From: Branchipolynoe longqiensis
Taxonomy: Eukaryota > Annelida > Polychaeta > Phyllodocida > Polynoidae
NCBI GenBank assembly: GCA_030323885.1
Contig: CM059187.1
Coordinates: 133,326,029-133,390,028, forward strand
Direction: 5' to 3'
DNA: 64,000 nt
Below are positions 53,672 to 63,750 of the stretch, in pieces. Within the stretch, counting starts at the first letter, position 1. Each line of letters opens with the position of its first letter. Position numbers and translations under genes: made by a program. The notes under the pieces were generated by a model, which saw only the letters and a list, made by a program, of their open reading frames with translations, made no database searches and had not been told where the DNA came from.

Positions 53672-54506
53672 TAAAATGACCCTGAACTCTTCATATATTG
53701 ATTTCATTGTTATAATCTACCTTACTTTGGTTTGTTGTACGTTTGATTTTAAATACCTAACTTTGGATATATTTGAAGCACAAGCATGCATGTTCAATTG
53801 TGGAAAGCACAGCAAACCTCTGATACCATATGCTTATGCAGGAACAGATTCTATTACATTACCTCAGTATGCCCTTATATGTGGCAACACATGCTTAATA
53901 AGTGTATAATAAGTGCATCAGTATCTAAGTTCCAGGTATGCACGTATTGCAGGTATTGCAGGTATTGCAACACCTCAGGGAGATTGACGCCCCGGCCTTA
54001 CAGAGTTGTAAACCACTGCCTTGTGGTACCGGTTCTTGACAGAACCGAAGGCTAAGGGAGCAAACCCTAAACAGAAAACCATGTCACTGTGGCAGCATTA
54101 AGGGCGGTTGATGTATGGAACTCACAACATCTCCCGACCAGCCACTGCAGGGACAAATAGTTTTGCGCCTGTCTTGACATGTTCTTGCCGGTGTGAAACC
54201 TATATTTGGTCCCCGAGAGACTGTAGCTGGTAACTTGCAAAAGCCAGCAGCACTTCAACACCTTTGCAGGCAGCTTTCATGAAATGAGCTGAGAGACATT
54301 AAGACCGACTCATGGACATCACTCTCACAGCAGAGAGCTAAATGGAGAGCGGCAGTCAAGTAATGAAAGCAGTCTTTGTCGCATCATGACCGACAGCATG
54401 ATGATGATGATAATCTAAGTTCCATGTAGAATAGAATTAAGGTGAGTGGTTTTATTTGAACAAATTGCTGCTTAATTGGACGATGCAACCTTAAACTAAA
54501 AAACCC
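53672..54506. mobile_element. MITE-2 copy split by LINE-A derivative 2
   Basis: 53,672-53,934 and 54,413-54,506 are the two parts. The right end is the complement of GTTTAAGGTTGCATCGTCCA. Interior words (GTGGCAACACATGCTTAATA, CAGTATCTAAGT) match 47,208-47,572. Confidence 0.7.
53935..54412 (+). mobile_element. LINE-A derivative 2 (478 bp) with 12-bp target duplication
   Basis: ATCTAAGTTCCA at 53,923-53,934 and 54,413-54,424 brackets it exactly. The 5' module (53,935-54,282) starts with a GGTATTGCA triple repeat and matches the complement of 14,000-14,327. The last 130 bp encode the LINE-A C-terminus (ELRDIKTDSW to KWRAAVK, stop) and the GAT-repeat tail. The whole reverse transcriptase is absent, so it must have been mobilised by LINE-A enzyme in trans. 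Confidence 0.88.
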
Positions 54507-54649
54507 AAATACTTGTCATTACTTTCTCTGGTTCTAAGTATTACTAGCAACAACCAAGACTTGGTTCGCTCAACGTGGGTACAGTTTCACTCAGCGTAGC
54601 TTCGGGTCACAGTGTAATGAGTGAAGGCGCGCCATAAAACTGACATATG
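54507..54649. other. unique spacer
   Basis: No gene recognised. Confidence 0.4.
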
Positions 54650-54704
54650 TTGGTTGGTTGTTGGAGTTTTACGTCCTAGCAACATCTAAGGTAATATCAG
54701 GGCC
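54650..54704 (-). mobile_element. S1 SINE 3' tail fragment
   Basis: TTGGTTGGTTGTTGGAGTTT on plus, to AATATCAGGGC. Confidence 0.82.
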
Positions 54705-54712
54705 GCCACTAA

Positions 54713-54893
54713 CATGTGCGCGCAGAGTGACAAATCAGTACCTGTCCTGCTGTGATCTATCAAGTAGGAGATACAACACAATCAACGAATCAATACTGTT
54801 CAGCCACTATGAGTGTGGTGCGCTTTCACAAATCGGCACTTGTCCAGATGTGACCTAACATGTTGCTAGGACATAAGAACCCAAATCAATCAA
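54713..54893 (+). mobile_element. S1 SINE 3' fragments, plus orientation
   Basis: GACAAATCAGTACCTGTCC and then CACTATGAGTGTGGTGCGC...GTTGCTAGGACATAAG. With the inverted tail at 54,650 they form a potential hairpin. Confidence 0.72.
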
Positions 54894-55059
54894 TCTAAAA
54901 TCCTCTTAGTATAGCTTCTTTGACTCTACGACGACCCATTGACCCTTGACCCCCTGGATGCTGACTTCTACAACCCCAAATTGGACCAGGGCTTGTCCAC
55001 CCACTTCGGGTAGCAGCGTTGCTACCCGGGGTTCCTGCCTGCACGCATCTTACATCCCA

Positions 55060-55255
55060 CCCCGGCCGGCCCGCCCCATCCCCCGGCCGCCCCGCCCCGT
55101 CCCCCGGCCGGCCCGTCCCCCAACCGCCCCGCCCCGTCCCCCCGCCACCCCGCCTCATCCCCCGGCCGCACCGTCCCGTCCCCCGGCCGCCACGTCCCGT
55201 CCCGTCCCCCGGCCGCCCCGCCCCGTCTCTCGGCCGCCCCGCCCCCGTGTGCCCA
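55060..55255. repeat. GC-rich minisatellite (CCCCGTCCCCCGGCCG)
   Basis: Units of about 17-22 bp. Pro/Arg-rich frames are artefacts. Confidence 0.9.
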
Positions 55256-55500
55256 TTCCTCCCCCGCGGCTATGCTTTACGGCCGGGCCCCAGGGGCGGG
55301 CGCGCCCCGGTCAACGGCGGTCGTAGATCATGGGATTACCCCGGGATCAGCGGCGCCCTAATACCGTCAACACTTTCATACCGGTCCCACTTCATTTATA
55401 TCATCACGTTAGGGCGCCGACCCTTTGTCGCCCTCCACGCGCCGCCCGCATCCCTCGGCACGTCTCCCGGGTAGAGCGGGGAGTGGTGTCCCCAGGACGG
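55256..55500. other. unique CpG-rich sequence
   Basis: Non-repetitive and CpG-dense. A promoter or exon cannot be excluded; no motif is decisive. Confidence 0.3.
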
Positions 55501-55539
55501 GAGGCGGGTGGGGAAAGGCAGGGTACATGGCATGGATAG

Positions 55540-55870
55540 AGGGAAAGGAGGGGCGGAAGAGGGGGGGGGGGAGAAGAGGGATAGGGGTAGAGAGGGGGAA
55601 AGGAAGGGGAAGAGAGGGGGAAAGGAATGGAAGAGGAAGTGAGAGAGAAAGTGAGGGAAGAGAAGAGGAATAGGGGGGTGGAAGGGGTGAGGAAGGGTAC
55701 AGGGGAGGGGCGGAAGGGGGAAGTGAAGAGGGATAGGGGGAAGGGAGAGGGAAGGGAAGGGGAAGGGAGGGGGAAGCGAAGAGGAAGGGAGGGGTGAAGG
55801 GGGAGAAGAGGGATAGGGGAAAATGAGAGGGAAAGGGAGTGAAGAGAATAAGAATAGAAGGGAAAGGAGG
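55540..55870. repeat. purine-rich tract (GGGGAAAGGAA)
   Basis: About 330 bp of G/A-rich irregular repeats. Confidence 0.92.
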
Positions 55871-56162
55871 AGGGCGCGGAACACTTGTTACTAGCGCACT
55901 GGACATCTATCTAGTATATATATGCTGTATAAGAATTATACGAAAATAATAACACGGAATATCCATCCTTTCCCTCATCACTCACTCAGATCCACGGACT
56001 GATGGAATCTGTCCTAGTTATATACTCCTCCAGCCTTCCCAAACCCAGCTCCGATGGTGGCGCCACCACCCCTGAACAGTGTAAATGCCATTCACTGTAC
56101 CGCTAAAAATATATACTTGCATACAAGATGTAGTAGTTATTTAAATCTGTCTCTATCCCTAT

Positions 56163-56203
<41 letters not shown>

Positions 56204-56457
56204 ACAGCATTGTGATGGAGCAGCACCTGAAGGACAAATACCCTGAGTAAGCTTCCACTCCCGTTTAATCTGCCTTCATTCAGACCAAGACGTTGAGTGA
56301 CCTGTCACTGCCCAACCAGGTTGCGGGTAAGCTCTCACGAGGGCTGGCTGCTAGCAAGGCATGGAACAGTCCGCCATAGGGACTGCCTGCCCCTGATAGC
56401 CTGCTCCTACAGTAACAAAGGATGTGTAGCCGCGACCTCCACCATGTGGCGCTCATT
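55871..56457. other. unique sequence with (TA)18
   Basis: (TA)n at 56,165-56,200. No gene recognised. Confidence 0.4.
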
Positions 56458-56562
56458 GTTGGTTGGTTGCTTGTTGGAGTTTTACGTCCTGGCAACATCT
56501 AAGCTCATATCAGGATGGGCACTCAGTTGTGACAATGCACATTTATGCCAACTCCAGTTGGG
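56458..56562 (-). mobile_element. S1 SINE 3' fragment
   Basis: GTTGGAGTTTTACGTCCTGG on plus through GGGCACTCAGTTGTGACAAT. Confidence 0.85.
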
Positions 56563-56808
56563 GTTCATTGTAGACTACTACACTATTAACATTTCCATCA
56601 ACCAAACCCACGCATGGAATTTTAAATAAATAAATATTGATCACTTGGGGAAATGCATTTAATAGTATCTTCAATCTGATTTGAGCGGAAACCTCGGGTA
56701 TCCGAGTCATTGTGATCATTCATGTTGATTTATTTACTCCTTTTTGTTTGGTTCAGGAGGATGTTACTTTTTTTTCTTCTCGTTCAATCCGGAATTTGTA
56801 TCGAACGT

Positions 56809-56860
56809 TCTGTTTGTTTGTTTGTTGTTGTTTTATGGCCTAGCAACATCTAAGGTCATA
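56809..56860 (-). mobile_element. S1 tail-only insertion with 10-bp target duplication
   Basis: Only about 50 bp of S1 tail (TTGTTGTTTTATGGCCTAGC, then AACATCTAAGGTCATA). TATCGAACGT at 56,799-56,808 and 56,859-56,868 flanks it, with two bases shared with the tail. Confidence 0.8.
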
Positions 56861-56999
56861 TCGAACGTGCTACTTTCATGAGAAGCGATTGCATTTTCCA
56901 TCTGATGTGTCCCAGTTATGGTCACAATGCTCACTAATTCTAAATGCTTTGGCAAAAAGACAACATACATTGTTTGTGATGCTCAGCAACACAGGTAAT

Positions 57000-57425
57000 T
57001 TGGCATTCGGACATGGTCATAGCCTCATAGCGTTAAAAAAAAGCCCTATGCTGCCACCTATCGAGTAACGGCAACATTACCTTATGACTTGTGCATCAGC
57101 GCTGCCTTTATTCACATTTTAATATGAAACTTGATTAATGCTGACAAATAACTTTGCTGACCTGCCATCTGCAGTTGTTTACTTGAACTATTGGCCTTCA
57201 GCGCCTATATAAGGACTGATTCTACGGCAGTGAGCTCACTTCGACATGGCCACCGGAGGACACTGACTGGCTTTTTGAACTGCCACCCGACCCACCCCTT
57301 GTGACATGTTTCTGCAGTATGGGGTTAAAAGCTCTTGACCTCACTGTGCTTAACTCGTTTGAAACTAAACATTGCGCTTACTAGAAATTTGTTATTGAAA
57401 AATAAATCCAACCCTAAACTTATAT
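57000..57425 (+). mobile_element. LTR-B-related sequence with TATA box
   Basis: GCCTATATAAGGACTG (about 57,203) then CACTTCGACATGGCCACC and GACCCACCCC, GGGGTTAAAAGC and GAAAAATAAATCC. Order and several words match 3,373-3,607 (CTATAAAAGCGACTG, CACTTTCGACACGG, CCACCCCAC, GGTTATAAGC). Promoter-plus-poly(A) layout suggests a solo LTR; boundaries not found. Confidence 0.4.
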
Positions 57426-57659
57426 GCTGTGTCGGTGTCAAATTACGTTGCCTCCAATGCATTTCGACCATAAATGATGGGAACAGAATGATTTATCGCT
57501 TGAGCGAAGTGAGGTCAGATGTAACCTTGAGCAAATCTTCTCTTAAAATGACTTGCTGGAGGCGTCAGAAAATATTGGTATTGGAACTTTTAATTGCTCG
57601 ATGTGCATGGTCTACATACACATGAAAGGGATTCCATTGAGGTGGTGAAGGACTCGGGA

Positions 57660-57983
57660 ATGGTTTGTTGGAGTTATACTTCCTAGCAATATCTATGGTC
57701 ATATCAGGACGGGTACCGACTTGTGACGGTGTGCACTGATGGCGACTTTATAGTGCTGCCTGGGAAATCAGGCTACCAACAGCATGAACGGATATCCCAC
57801 ACAGTTACATTGTCCTGCTACCATGCTAACCAGTCCTTGTTCTGTCCGATTAATGCCGAGGACCAGGCCAGGTAGCGACAAGCATAACTTTGGTAAGTCA
57901 TTGGTATGACTCGACGCGGAATCCAACTCCCGACCTTCCTCACGGAAGCCTGTGCTCAACCAATTGGGCCACCGCGTCCGGTG
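57660..57983 (-). mobile_element. S1 SINE, type A, full length
   Basis: Tail GTTTGTTGGAGTTATACTTC on plus; head end GGCCACCGCGTCCGGTGC. Confidence 0.92.
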
Positions 57984-58029
57984 CTCCGAAATAGAGAATC
58001 TAAGTACAAGAGTGGCTTCTGATATTGGC

Positions 58030-59060
58030 TGATGTGAAGAGCAGAATGGAGGGTTGAGTCATAGGTGTGTGGGCAATTACAGGTGTGTGTGTGTGCTGGT
58101 ATCAGGTGTGTGAGTAATATAGTAGAGTAAGAAGAGTGGTATGTGAGTGAGTAGAGGTTTGGTTGTGAGTGAATGCAGGATGGCTTCTGGTATTGGATGT
58201 GTGAGTAACTAGAGTAGAGTAAGTTGAGTAGTGTGTGAGTGAGGAGAGGATGATTTCTGGTGTTGGGTGTGTGCGTAACTAAAGTAGATTAAGTACAGTG
58301 GTATGTGAGCGAGTGAGTAGAGGATGAATTCTGGTGTTGGGTGTGTAAGGACCTAGAGTAGAGTAAGTAGAGTGGTGTGTGAGTGAGTGAATAGAGGATG
58401 ACTTCTGGTGTTGGGTGTATCAGTAACTAGAGTAGAGTGAGTAGGGTGTTGTGGGAGTGAATAGAGGATGACTTCTGGTGTTGGGTGTGTGAGTAACTAG
58501 AGTAGAGTAAGTAGAGTGGTGTGTGAGTGAATAGAGGATGATTTCTGGTGTTGGGTGTGTGAGTACCTAGAGTAGAGTAAGTAGCATAGTGTGTGAGTGA
58601 GTAGAGGATGACTTCTGGTGTTGGGTGTGTGCGTAACTAAAGTAGATTAAGTACAGTGGTATGTGAGTGAGTGAGTAGAGGATGAATTCTGGTGTTGGGT
58701 GTGTAAGTACCTAGAGTCGAGTGAGTAGAGTGGTATGTGAGTGAGTGAGAAGAGGATGACTTCTGGTGTTGGGTGTGTGAGTAACTAGAGTAGAGTGAGT
58801 AGGGTGGTGTGTCAGTGAATAGAGGGTGACTTCTGGTGTTGGGTGTGTGAGTAACTAGAGTAGAGTAAGTATGGTGGGGTGTGAGTGAATAGAGGATGAT
58901 TTCTGATGTTGGGTGTGTGAGTACCTAGAGTAGAGTAAGTAGAGTGGTGTGTGAGTGAGTGAGTAGAGGATTACTTCTGTTGTTGGGTGTGTAAGTAACT
59001 ACAGTAGAGGAAGTAGAGTGGTATGTGAGTGACCGAGGAGAGAATGACTTCTGGTATTGG
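58030..59060. repeat. 70/74-bp minisatellite, about 14 units
   Basis: Each unit contains GAGGATGACTTCTGGTGTTG, GGTGTGTGAGTAACTAGAGT and AGAGTAAGTAGAGTGG. TTCTGGTG starts near 58,254, 58,329, 58,403, 58,473, 58,543, 58,613 and 58,687. The 70- versus 74-bp lengths reflect one GTGA more or less. Confidence 0.95.
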
Positions 59061-59258
59061 GTGTGTGAGTAAGTCGGTTTGTGTGTTCGGGCATAGGATA
59101 TGTAGGTGAGTAGAGGAAGTAAACGAGTTGGTAAAGATATGTGATCTGGAATAGCAACGGTAACTGAGTAGACATGTGGCTTCCAGTGTAGGGATCATAT
59201 AAGTGACTAGCTGGTATGTTCTGGTATACGGAGGGTAAGTGAGGGTGTGATCTGGGCC
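59061..59258. repeat. degraded minisatellite, left of MITE-5
   Basis: GTAAGTGAGGGTGTGATCTG and similar words; the same 30-bp unit continues at 60,000. Confidence 0.65.
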
Positions 59259-59998
59259 CATATGTATGAGCCAATTTTTAACCATACCAGGGTTAAAGGA
59301 GGGTGCCGGGTTATCTAACCCTGGGGTTCCAAATGTGTCACGGGGCATGTATGTGACCAAAGCGCGCCCGGGTTAGTTAACTTTTCAGTTATTTATAGAT
59401 TTGGGGAACCCCTGTGTGCGTGTTTACATTCATCGATTGGACAATATGAATAACGCCGCCGATATAGCTGCTATGTTAATATTGCTTCGAATTTAGGGTT
59501 AATTTAATGAAATTTCACCATTTGAGTATGTAATTCTGTTAAATATGATCGCATTGAAGAGATTTGGGTCTAATATATTCCCGCCGATTTGGCGGCGATG
59601 CCGGCAGCCATTTTTATTTGATGTTCGACAGTATGGATATCGACGTCGCTGCGCAGGCGGCGATTTGTTTACTTTACATTAGTCGATTCGACAATATGAA
59701 TAACGCCGCCGATGTAGCTGCTACGTTAATATCGCTTCAAATTTAGGGTTAATTTAATGAAATTTCACGATTTGAGTATGTAATTCTGTTAAATATGATC
59801 GCATTCAATAGATTTGGTCATAATCGGTGCCTAACCCCACCTTTAACCATCCTTTCGCTTGGGGTTAGTGAACGCGACGTTAACCCTCAAAGAGTTTGCC
59901 TAACCCGTGCACATACATTAACACTTTCGCGGCTAACCCGGGAAATCCGCACAACGCAGGGTTACGACCGCTAACCCGGACACATACATATGGGCCCA
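59259..59998. mobile_element. MITE-5, about 740 bp, inserted in minisatellite
   Basis: Ends TGGGCCCATATGTATG and its complement CATACATATGGGCCCA. Inside the TIRs, TAACCC/GGGTTA-type words recur on both sides. Two copies of a roughly 146-bp block (59,422-59,567 and 59,672-59,817) lie in the middle. No transposase. Flanking halves join as GTGATCT|GGTATAGG, the intact minisatellite phrase, so a target duplication is not obvious. Confidence 0.75.
59422..59817. repeat. internal direct repeat of MITE-5, period 250 bp
   Basis: TTTACATTCATCGATTGGAC and TTTACATTAGTCGATTCGAC begin the two copies. They share ACAATATGAATAACGCCGCC and TTTGAGTATGTAATTCTG. Confidence 0.92.
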
Positions 59999-60200
59999 GG
60001 TATAGGGAGGCTAAGTGACAGGTGTGATCTGGTATCGGCAGGGTAGGTGAGGGTGTGATCTGGTATAGGGAAGGTAAGTGAGGGTGTGATCTGGTATAGG
60101 CAAGGTAAGTGATGGGTGTGATCTTGTATAGTGTGGGGTAACTGAGGGTGTGATCTGGTATAGGGAGGGTAAATGAGGGTGTGGTCTGGTATAGCGTGGG
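59999..60200. repeat. 30-bp minisatellite (GATCTGGTATAGG...GTGAGGGTGT)
   Basis: Six units with GATCTGGTATAGGGAGGGTA and AGTGAGGGTGT. Confidence 0.9.
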
Positions 60201-60510
60201 GTGGGGGAAGATGTATGAATAGAGAGTGCGTGACTGAATCGAGGTGATGGACGGTAGTGGAGTGTTTGCTAAGAGGCTGACAGTAGTGAGGGGTAGTTGC
60301 AATGTGCCAGTAGGGTGAGATGGTCAGCGTGAGACAAGACGGAGGAGGGCGAAAGGGGGTAATGGGAGAGGGTGGTGCTAGGTGCGCTGCATAACCTCTT
60401 AGCTTTTCCGGTTCTAATGTGCATGCGTGTTCTTCGGATAGCGACGAACTCATTTTACTTGCACTGTCAGCACGGCGTTGGGACTAGTGGTCGTCGGGTG
60501 AGGGTAGGTG
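60201..60510. other. unique sequence
   Basis: No gene recognised. Confidence 0.4.
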
Positions 60511-61135
60511 CTGGATGGTAGGTGGGAGGTGGTGTGTGGTGGGGGCGGTGCGTGGTGGGTGTTTGGTGGAGGGAGCAGTGTAAGAGGAGTTCAAGGGTGG
60601 CGTGTGGGTGTCCAGTTGCAATCGGTTCTGGGCCTAACACCCCATGTAGGCTGTCTGCCAGAAGGGGCGGGATGGAAGATGGTGAGAGGATGGGCGGGAC
60701 CGGGAGGGGAGGGGCGGGTAGGAGGGCGGGGACAAGGGTGGGGTCAGATGTGGGTTAGATGGGGCGGACGAGAGAGGGGTGGGGGAAGGGCTGCTGAGGG
60801 ACTGGAGGAAAGGCTGGAGGAGAGACAGGAAGGGGCGGGAGAGGTGCGGTATAGGGGCTGGAGAGGGCAGGGTGAGCGGACGTTGGGGTGAGAGATGGGT
60901 GGAGGAAAGATGGTTAGGCCGTGGGAGAGGCGGGGATGGGGCAGTGGAGGGGTGGAAGAAGAGTGGTGGCGTTACGGGGGAGGTTCATAGATGGGTTGGG
61001 AAGGGGTGACAACGGGGCCAGGGAAGGGGTGGCAAATGGGGTAGGGAGGGCCGATAGGTGCCGGGGCGTGGAGTGGTGGTAACGGGGGCAGGGATCGCTA
61101 GTAGGGGCGGGGAGGATGTGGGCGGGGGTGGGCAT
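60511..61135. repeat. G-rich irregular repeat
   Basis: GGTGGGAGG, GGGGCGGG and GGGAGAGG words without fixed period. Gly/Arg/Trp-rich frames are probably artefacts. Confidence 0.75.
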
Positions 61136-61500
61136 CCAACGAGGTCAGCATCACCAGCCTCCCTCCAGTCACCCATAAGCCTGATGAGGACACTCCGCCC
61201 ATCTCCCCTATACTCCCACTGAGGTGAACCATTGCCAAGGTGCGCAGGCGAAACGCTAACGAAGCATCCGGGGCAGAGGGACTGGACTCGGCCTTGAACA
61301 CTCAGCCACCACCACCCAAAGCCCCTGCCATTCATCGCCACGGCAATCTCTGTCAACTCAGACTGAAGAGCGAATGACAGATCCTGAGAAGCTGTCATTC
61401 ACATCTCCATGCATCCCCGCACAGAACACACCCTCCCCACACTTCTACAATCCACCACGTCTCCGCACAGCTGATCAGAACATACAGCTTTAAGTTGAAG
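61136..61500. other. unique sequence
   Basis: Minus frames of 67 and 137 codons show no recognisable domain. Confidence 0.35.
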
Positions 61501-62240
61501 TAAATCTGCATCTCTGTGTCTCTGCGTCTCTGCGTCTCTGCGTCTCTGTGTCTCTGCGTCTCTGCGTCTCTGCATCTCTGCGTCTATGTGTCTGTGTGTG
61601 TCTGCGTCTCTGTAGCTCTGTCTCTCTGCATCTATGTGTCTAGGTGTATGTGTGTGTGTGCGTCTCTGCATCTATGTGTCTCTGTACATCTGTGTCTCTG
61701 TGTTTCTGCGTCTCTACGTGTCCGCGTTTCCGTGTATGTGTGTGTGTCTGCATCCATGTGTCTCTCTGTCTCTGTGTCTCTGCATCTCTGTGTCTCTGCG
61801 TATCTGCATCTCTGTGTCTCTGCGTCTCTGCATCTGTGTGTCTCTGTGTCTCTGCGTATCTGTGTATCTGTGTCTGTGTGTGTCTGCGTCTCTGCATCTC
61901 TGTGTCTCTGTGTATGCGTGTGTCTGCATCTCTGTGTCTCTGTGTCTCTGTGTCTCTGCGTCTCTGTGTCTCTGTGTCTCTGCGTCTCTGCATCTCTGCA
62001 TCTCTGCATATATGTGTCTGTGTGTGTCTGCGTCTCTGCATCTCTGTGTCTCTGTGTATGTGTGTGTCTGCATCTCAGAGTCTCCACATCTCCACGTCTA
62101 TGCGTCTCTGCATCTCTCCGGCTCTCCATATATCCGTCTCTCCATCTCTCTGGCTCTCCGTCTCTCCATCCCTCCGTCTCTCCGTATCTCAGTCTCTCCG
62201 TCTCTCCGTCGCTTTGTCTCTCCATATCTCCGTCTTCGCA
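61501..62240. repeat. (GTCTCT)n minisatellite with 12-bp variants
   Basis: About 740 bp of CTCTGCGTCT, CTCTGTGTCT and similar units. Because 6 is a multiple of 3, all frames remain open, giving 220-320-codon Cys/Val/Ser/Leu frames on plus and ETQRRRD frames on minus. Confidence 0.96.
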
Positions 62241-62606
62241 CTTGTTACCTCTTGCACTGCCCCTGTTCGCTGCACTTCCCACTATTGTTTACACGCTCTG
62301 TGCACAGAACACAAACAGCAGTAGAGAACGCTGGATGAGGCTGTGTAGGTGGTTCTGCTTGAGTGAGCAGCAGCTCCCCGTGCTGAAGCCGGCGTCACCC
62401 CCCTCCACCCACACCCCTGCCCCAGCACCCCCTCCAGCCCCATGGCCCCACACCAGAAGCGTCCCGGTACCCTAGCCTAGCCTTGCCTCCAACTGAGGCT
62501 AACTCTTTGAAAGACATCGATTATAATTACAACTACAAGGGCGAGCATGCACGTAAACTGGCATATGAATGGGTGGATTGGGTCGATAAAAAGGAACTTG
62601 GTATAT
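62241..62606. other. unique sequence
   Basis: No gene recognised. Confidence 0.4.
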
Positions 62607-62645
62607 TGTTTGTTTGTTGGTAAAACAGTTTATTCATCAGAAAAT
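62607..62645 (-). repeat. P repeat 3' fragment
   Basis: TTTGTTTGTTGGTAAAACAG, TTTATTCATCAG on plus: complement of the P 3' end. Confidence 0.5.
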
Positions 62646-62897
62646 ACATTTATTCCAGTCGTATATATTTACGTCGTAAATAGGTATTTATGCAGGTACC
62701 TAAGTATCTACTCGATAGTAAACACTCACATTGATCTGACTAATATTGATCTAGTTATATGACACTACTGTTACCATATTGCTATGGAACTTATGGGTTA
62801 CAGAATTTCATTATGTTACATGCTGCAAATTGTGTATTCAACAGTTATTGTATACCATATTCTATATACCTTTCGTGTAAATAACCCTGTATTGAAA

Positions 62898-62980
62898 AAT
62901 GGCTGGAAGACCAGTGCTTTGGCACTGACAAAATACTTATTCAGCAGAATAAACATATTTACCACAAAAAAACAACCCAA
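62898..62980 (+). repeat. P repeat copy
   Basis: ATGGCTGGAAGACCAGTGC, TTTGGCACTGACAAAATAC, TTCAGCAGAATAAACAT, A-rich end. Confidence 0.65.
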
Positions 62981-63339
62981 AACACGTCAACAATATGTAA
63001 ACCCAACTATAATTCAGATATCACCAATATGCAGCTTTTGGAAATTATGAACCCATTGGCATCGGATAAATATTTTAAATTTAAATGGAAAAAGAAATTA
63101 TTCATAATTGGAGAAAGAAAATGGGACCATAATCACTATCTAAGGGAATTATAATATGTTGATGACCTATATACCGGTATTTGCAAATACAATATAAATT
63201 AATTTATTCAAATAGGCGAAAATAAATGTCGATATACAAATTATGTAAGCTCAATTCCAATTAATATATTAGCAATATGCCAGAAGCAAGATTCATTATG
63301 AACACCATTCACTCATGCATCAATAACAGGGTAAAACAC
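62981..63339. other. AT-rich unique sequence
   Basis: No gene or repeat recognised. Confidence 0.4.
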
Positions 63340-63378
63340 CTTGAGTTGCTAGGACGTAAAACAACAACAAACACACAA
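63340..63378 (+). mobile_element. S1 SINE 3' tail fragment
   Basis: TTGAGTTGCTAGGACGTAAA followed by ACAACAACAAACAC. Confidence 0.65.
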
Positions 63379-63513
63379 ACCTTGAGTACCGGGTGTTACC
63401 TGAGTATACTGATATAATAGATAATACCTGTGTAGAGTATACTTCGTTTCATACCTTGACATTTTGGTAAATAACCAATTACTGTTTTAAGCTACCAATT
63501 GTTGTGTATCCCC

Positions 63514-63750
63514 AACCGGACGCGGTGGCCGATTCGGTACAGCGCACACTTCTCTTGCGGAAGGTCGGGATTTCGAATCCCAGCCGAATTAAACCGATGA
63601 CTTATCAAATTAATACTTGTTAATACCTAGCCTGTTGATCAGCATTAAGATGATATGAAAAGGACTGGTTAGCACAGCATCAGGATAATGTGACTATGTG
63701 GAATATCGGGTCATGGTGCTGGCAGTCTGATCTCCCAGTGGGGCAGCACT
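63514..63750 (+). mobile_element. S1 SINE, type A, cut by MITE-1
   Basis: ACCGGACGCGGTGGCCGATT head, intact B box TTTCGAATCCC, body to GGGGCAGCACT, where MITE-1 begins. Confidence 0.9.

Noticed and set aside
58030..59060. CRISPR-like regular direct repeats
   Set aside because: Units are contiguous without unique spacers, and the genome is eukaryotic.
59259..59998. Telomere-like TTAGGG/TAACCC words
   Set aside because: Scattered single hexamers within a transposon, never tandem.
61501..62475. Overlapping 220-320-codon frames rich in Cys/Val/Ser/Leu
   Set aside because: Translation of GTCTCT repeats; period divisible by three keeps frames open.
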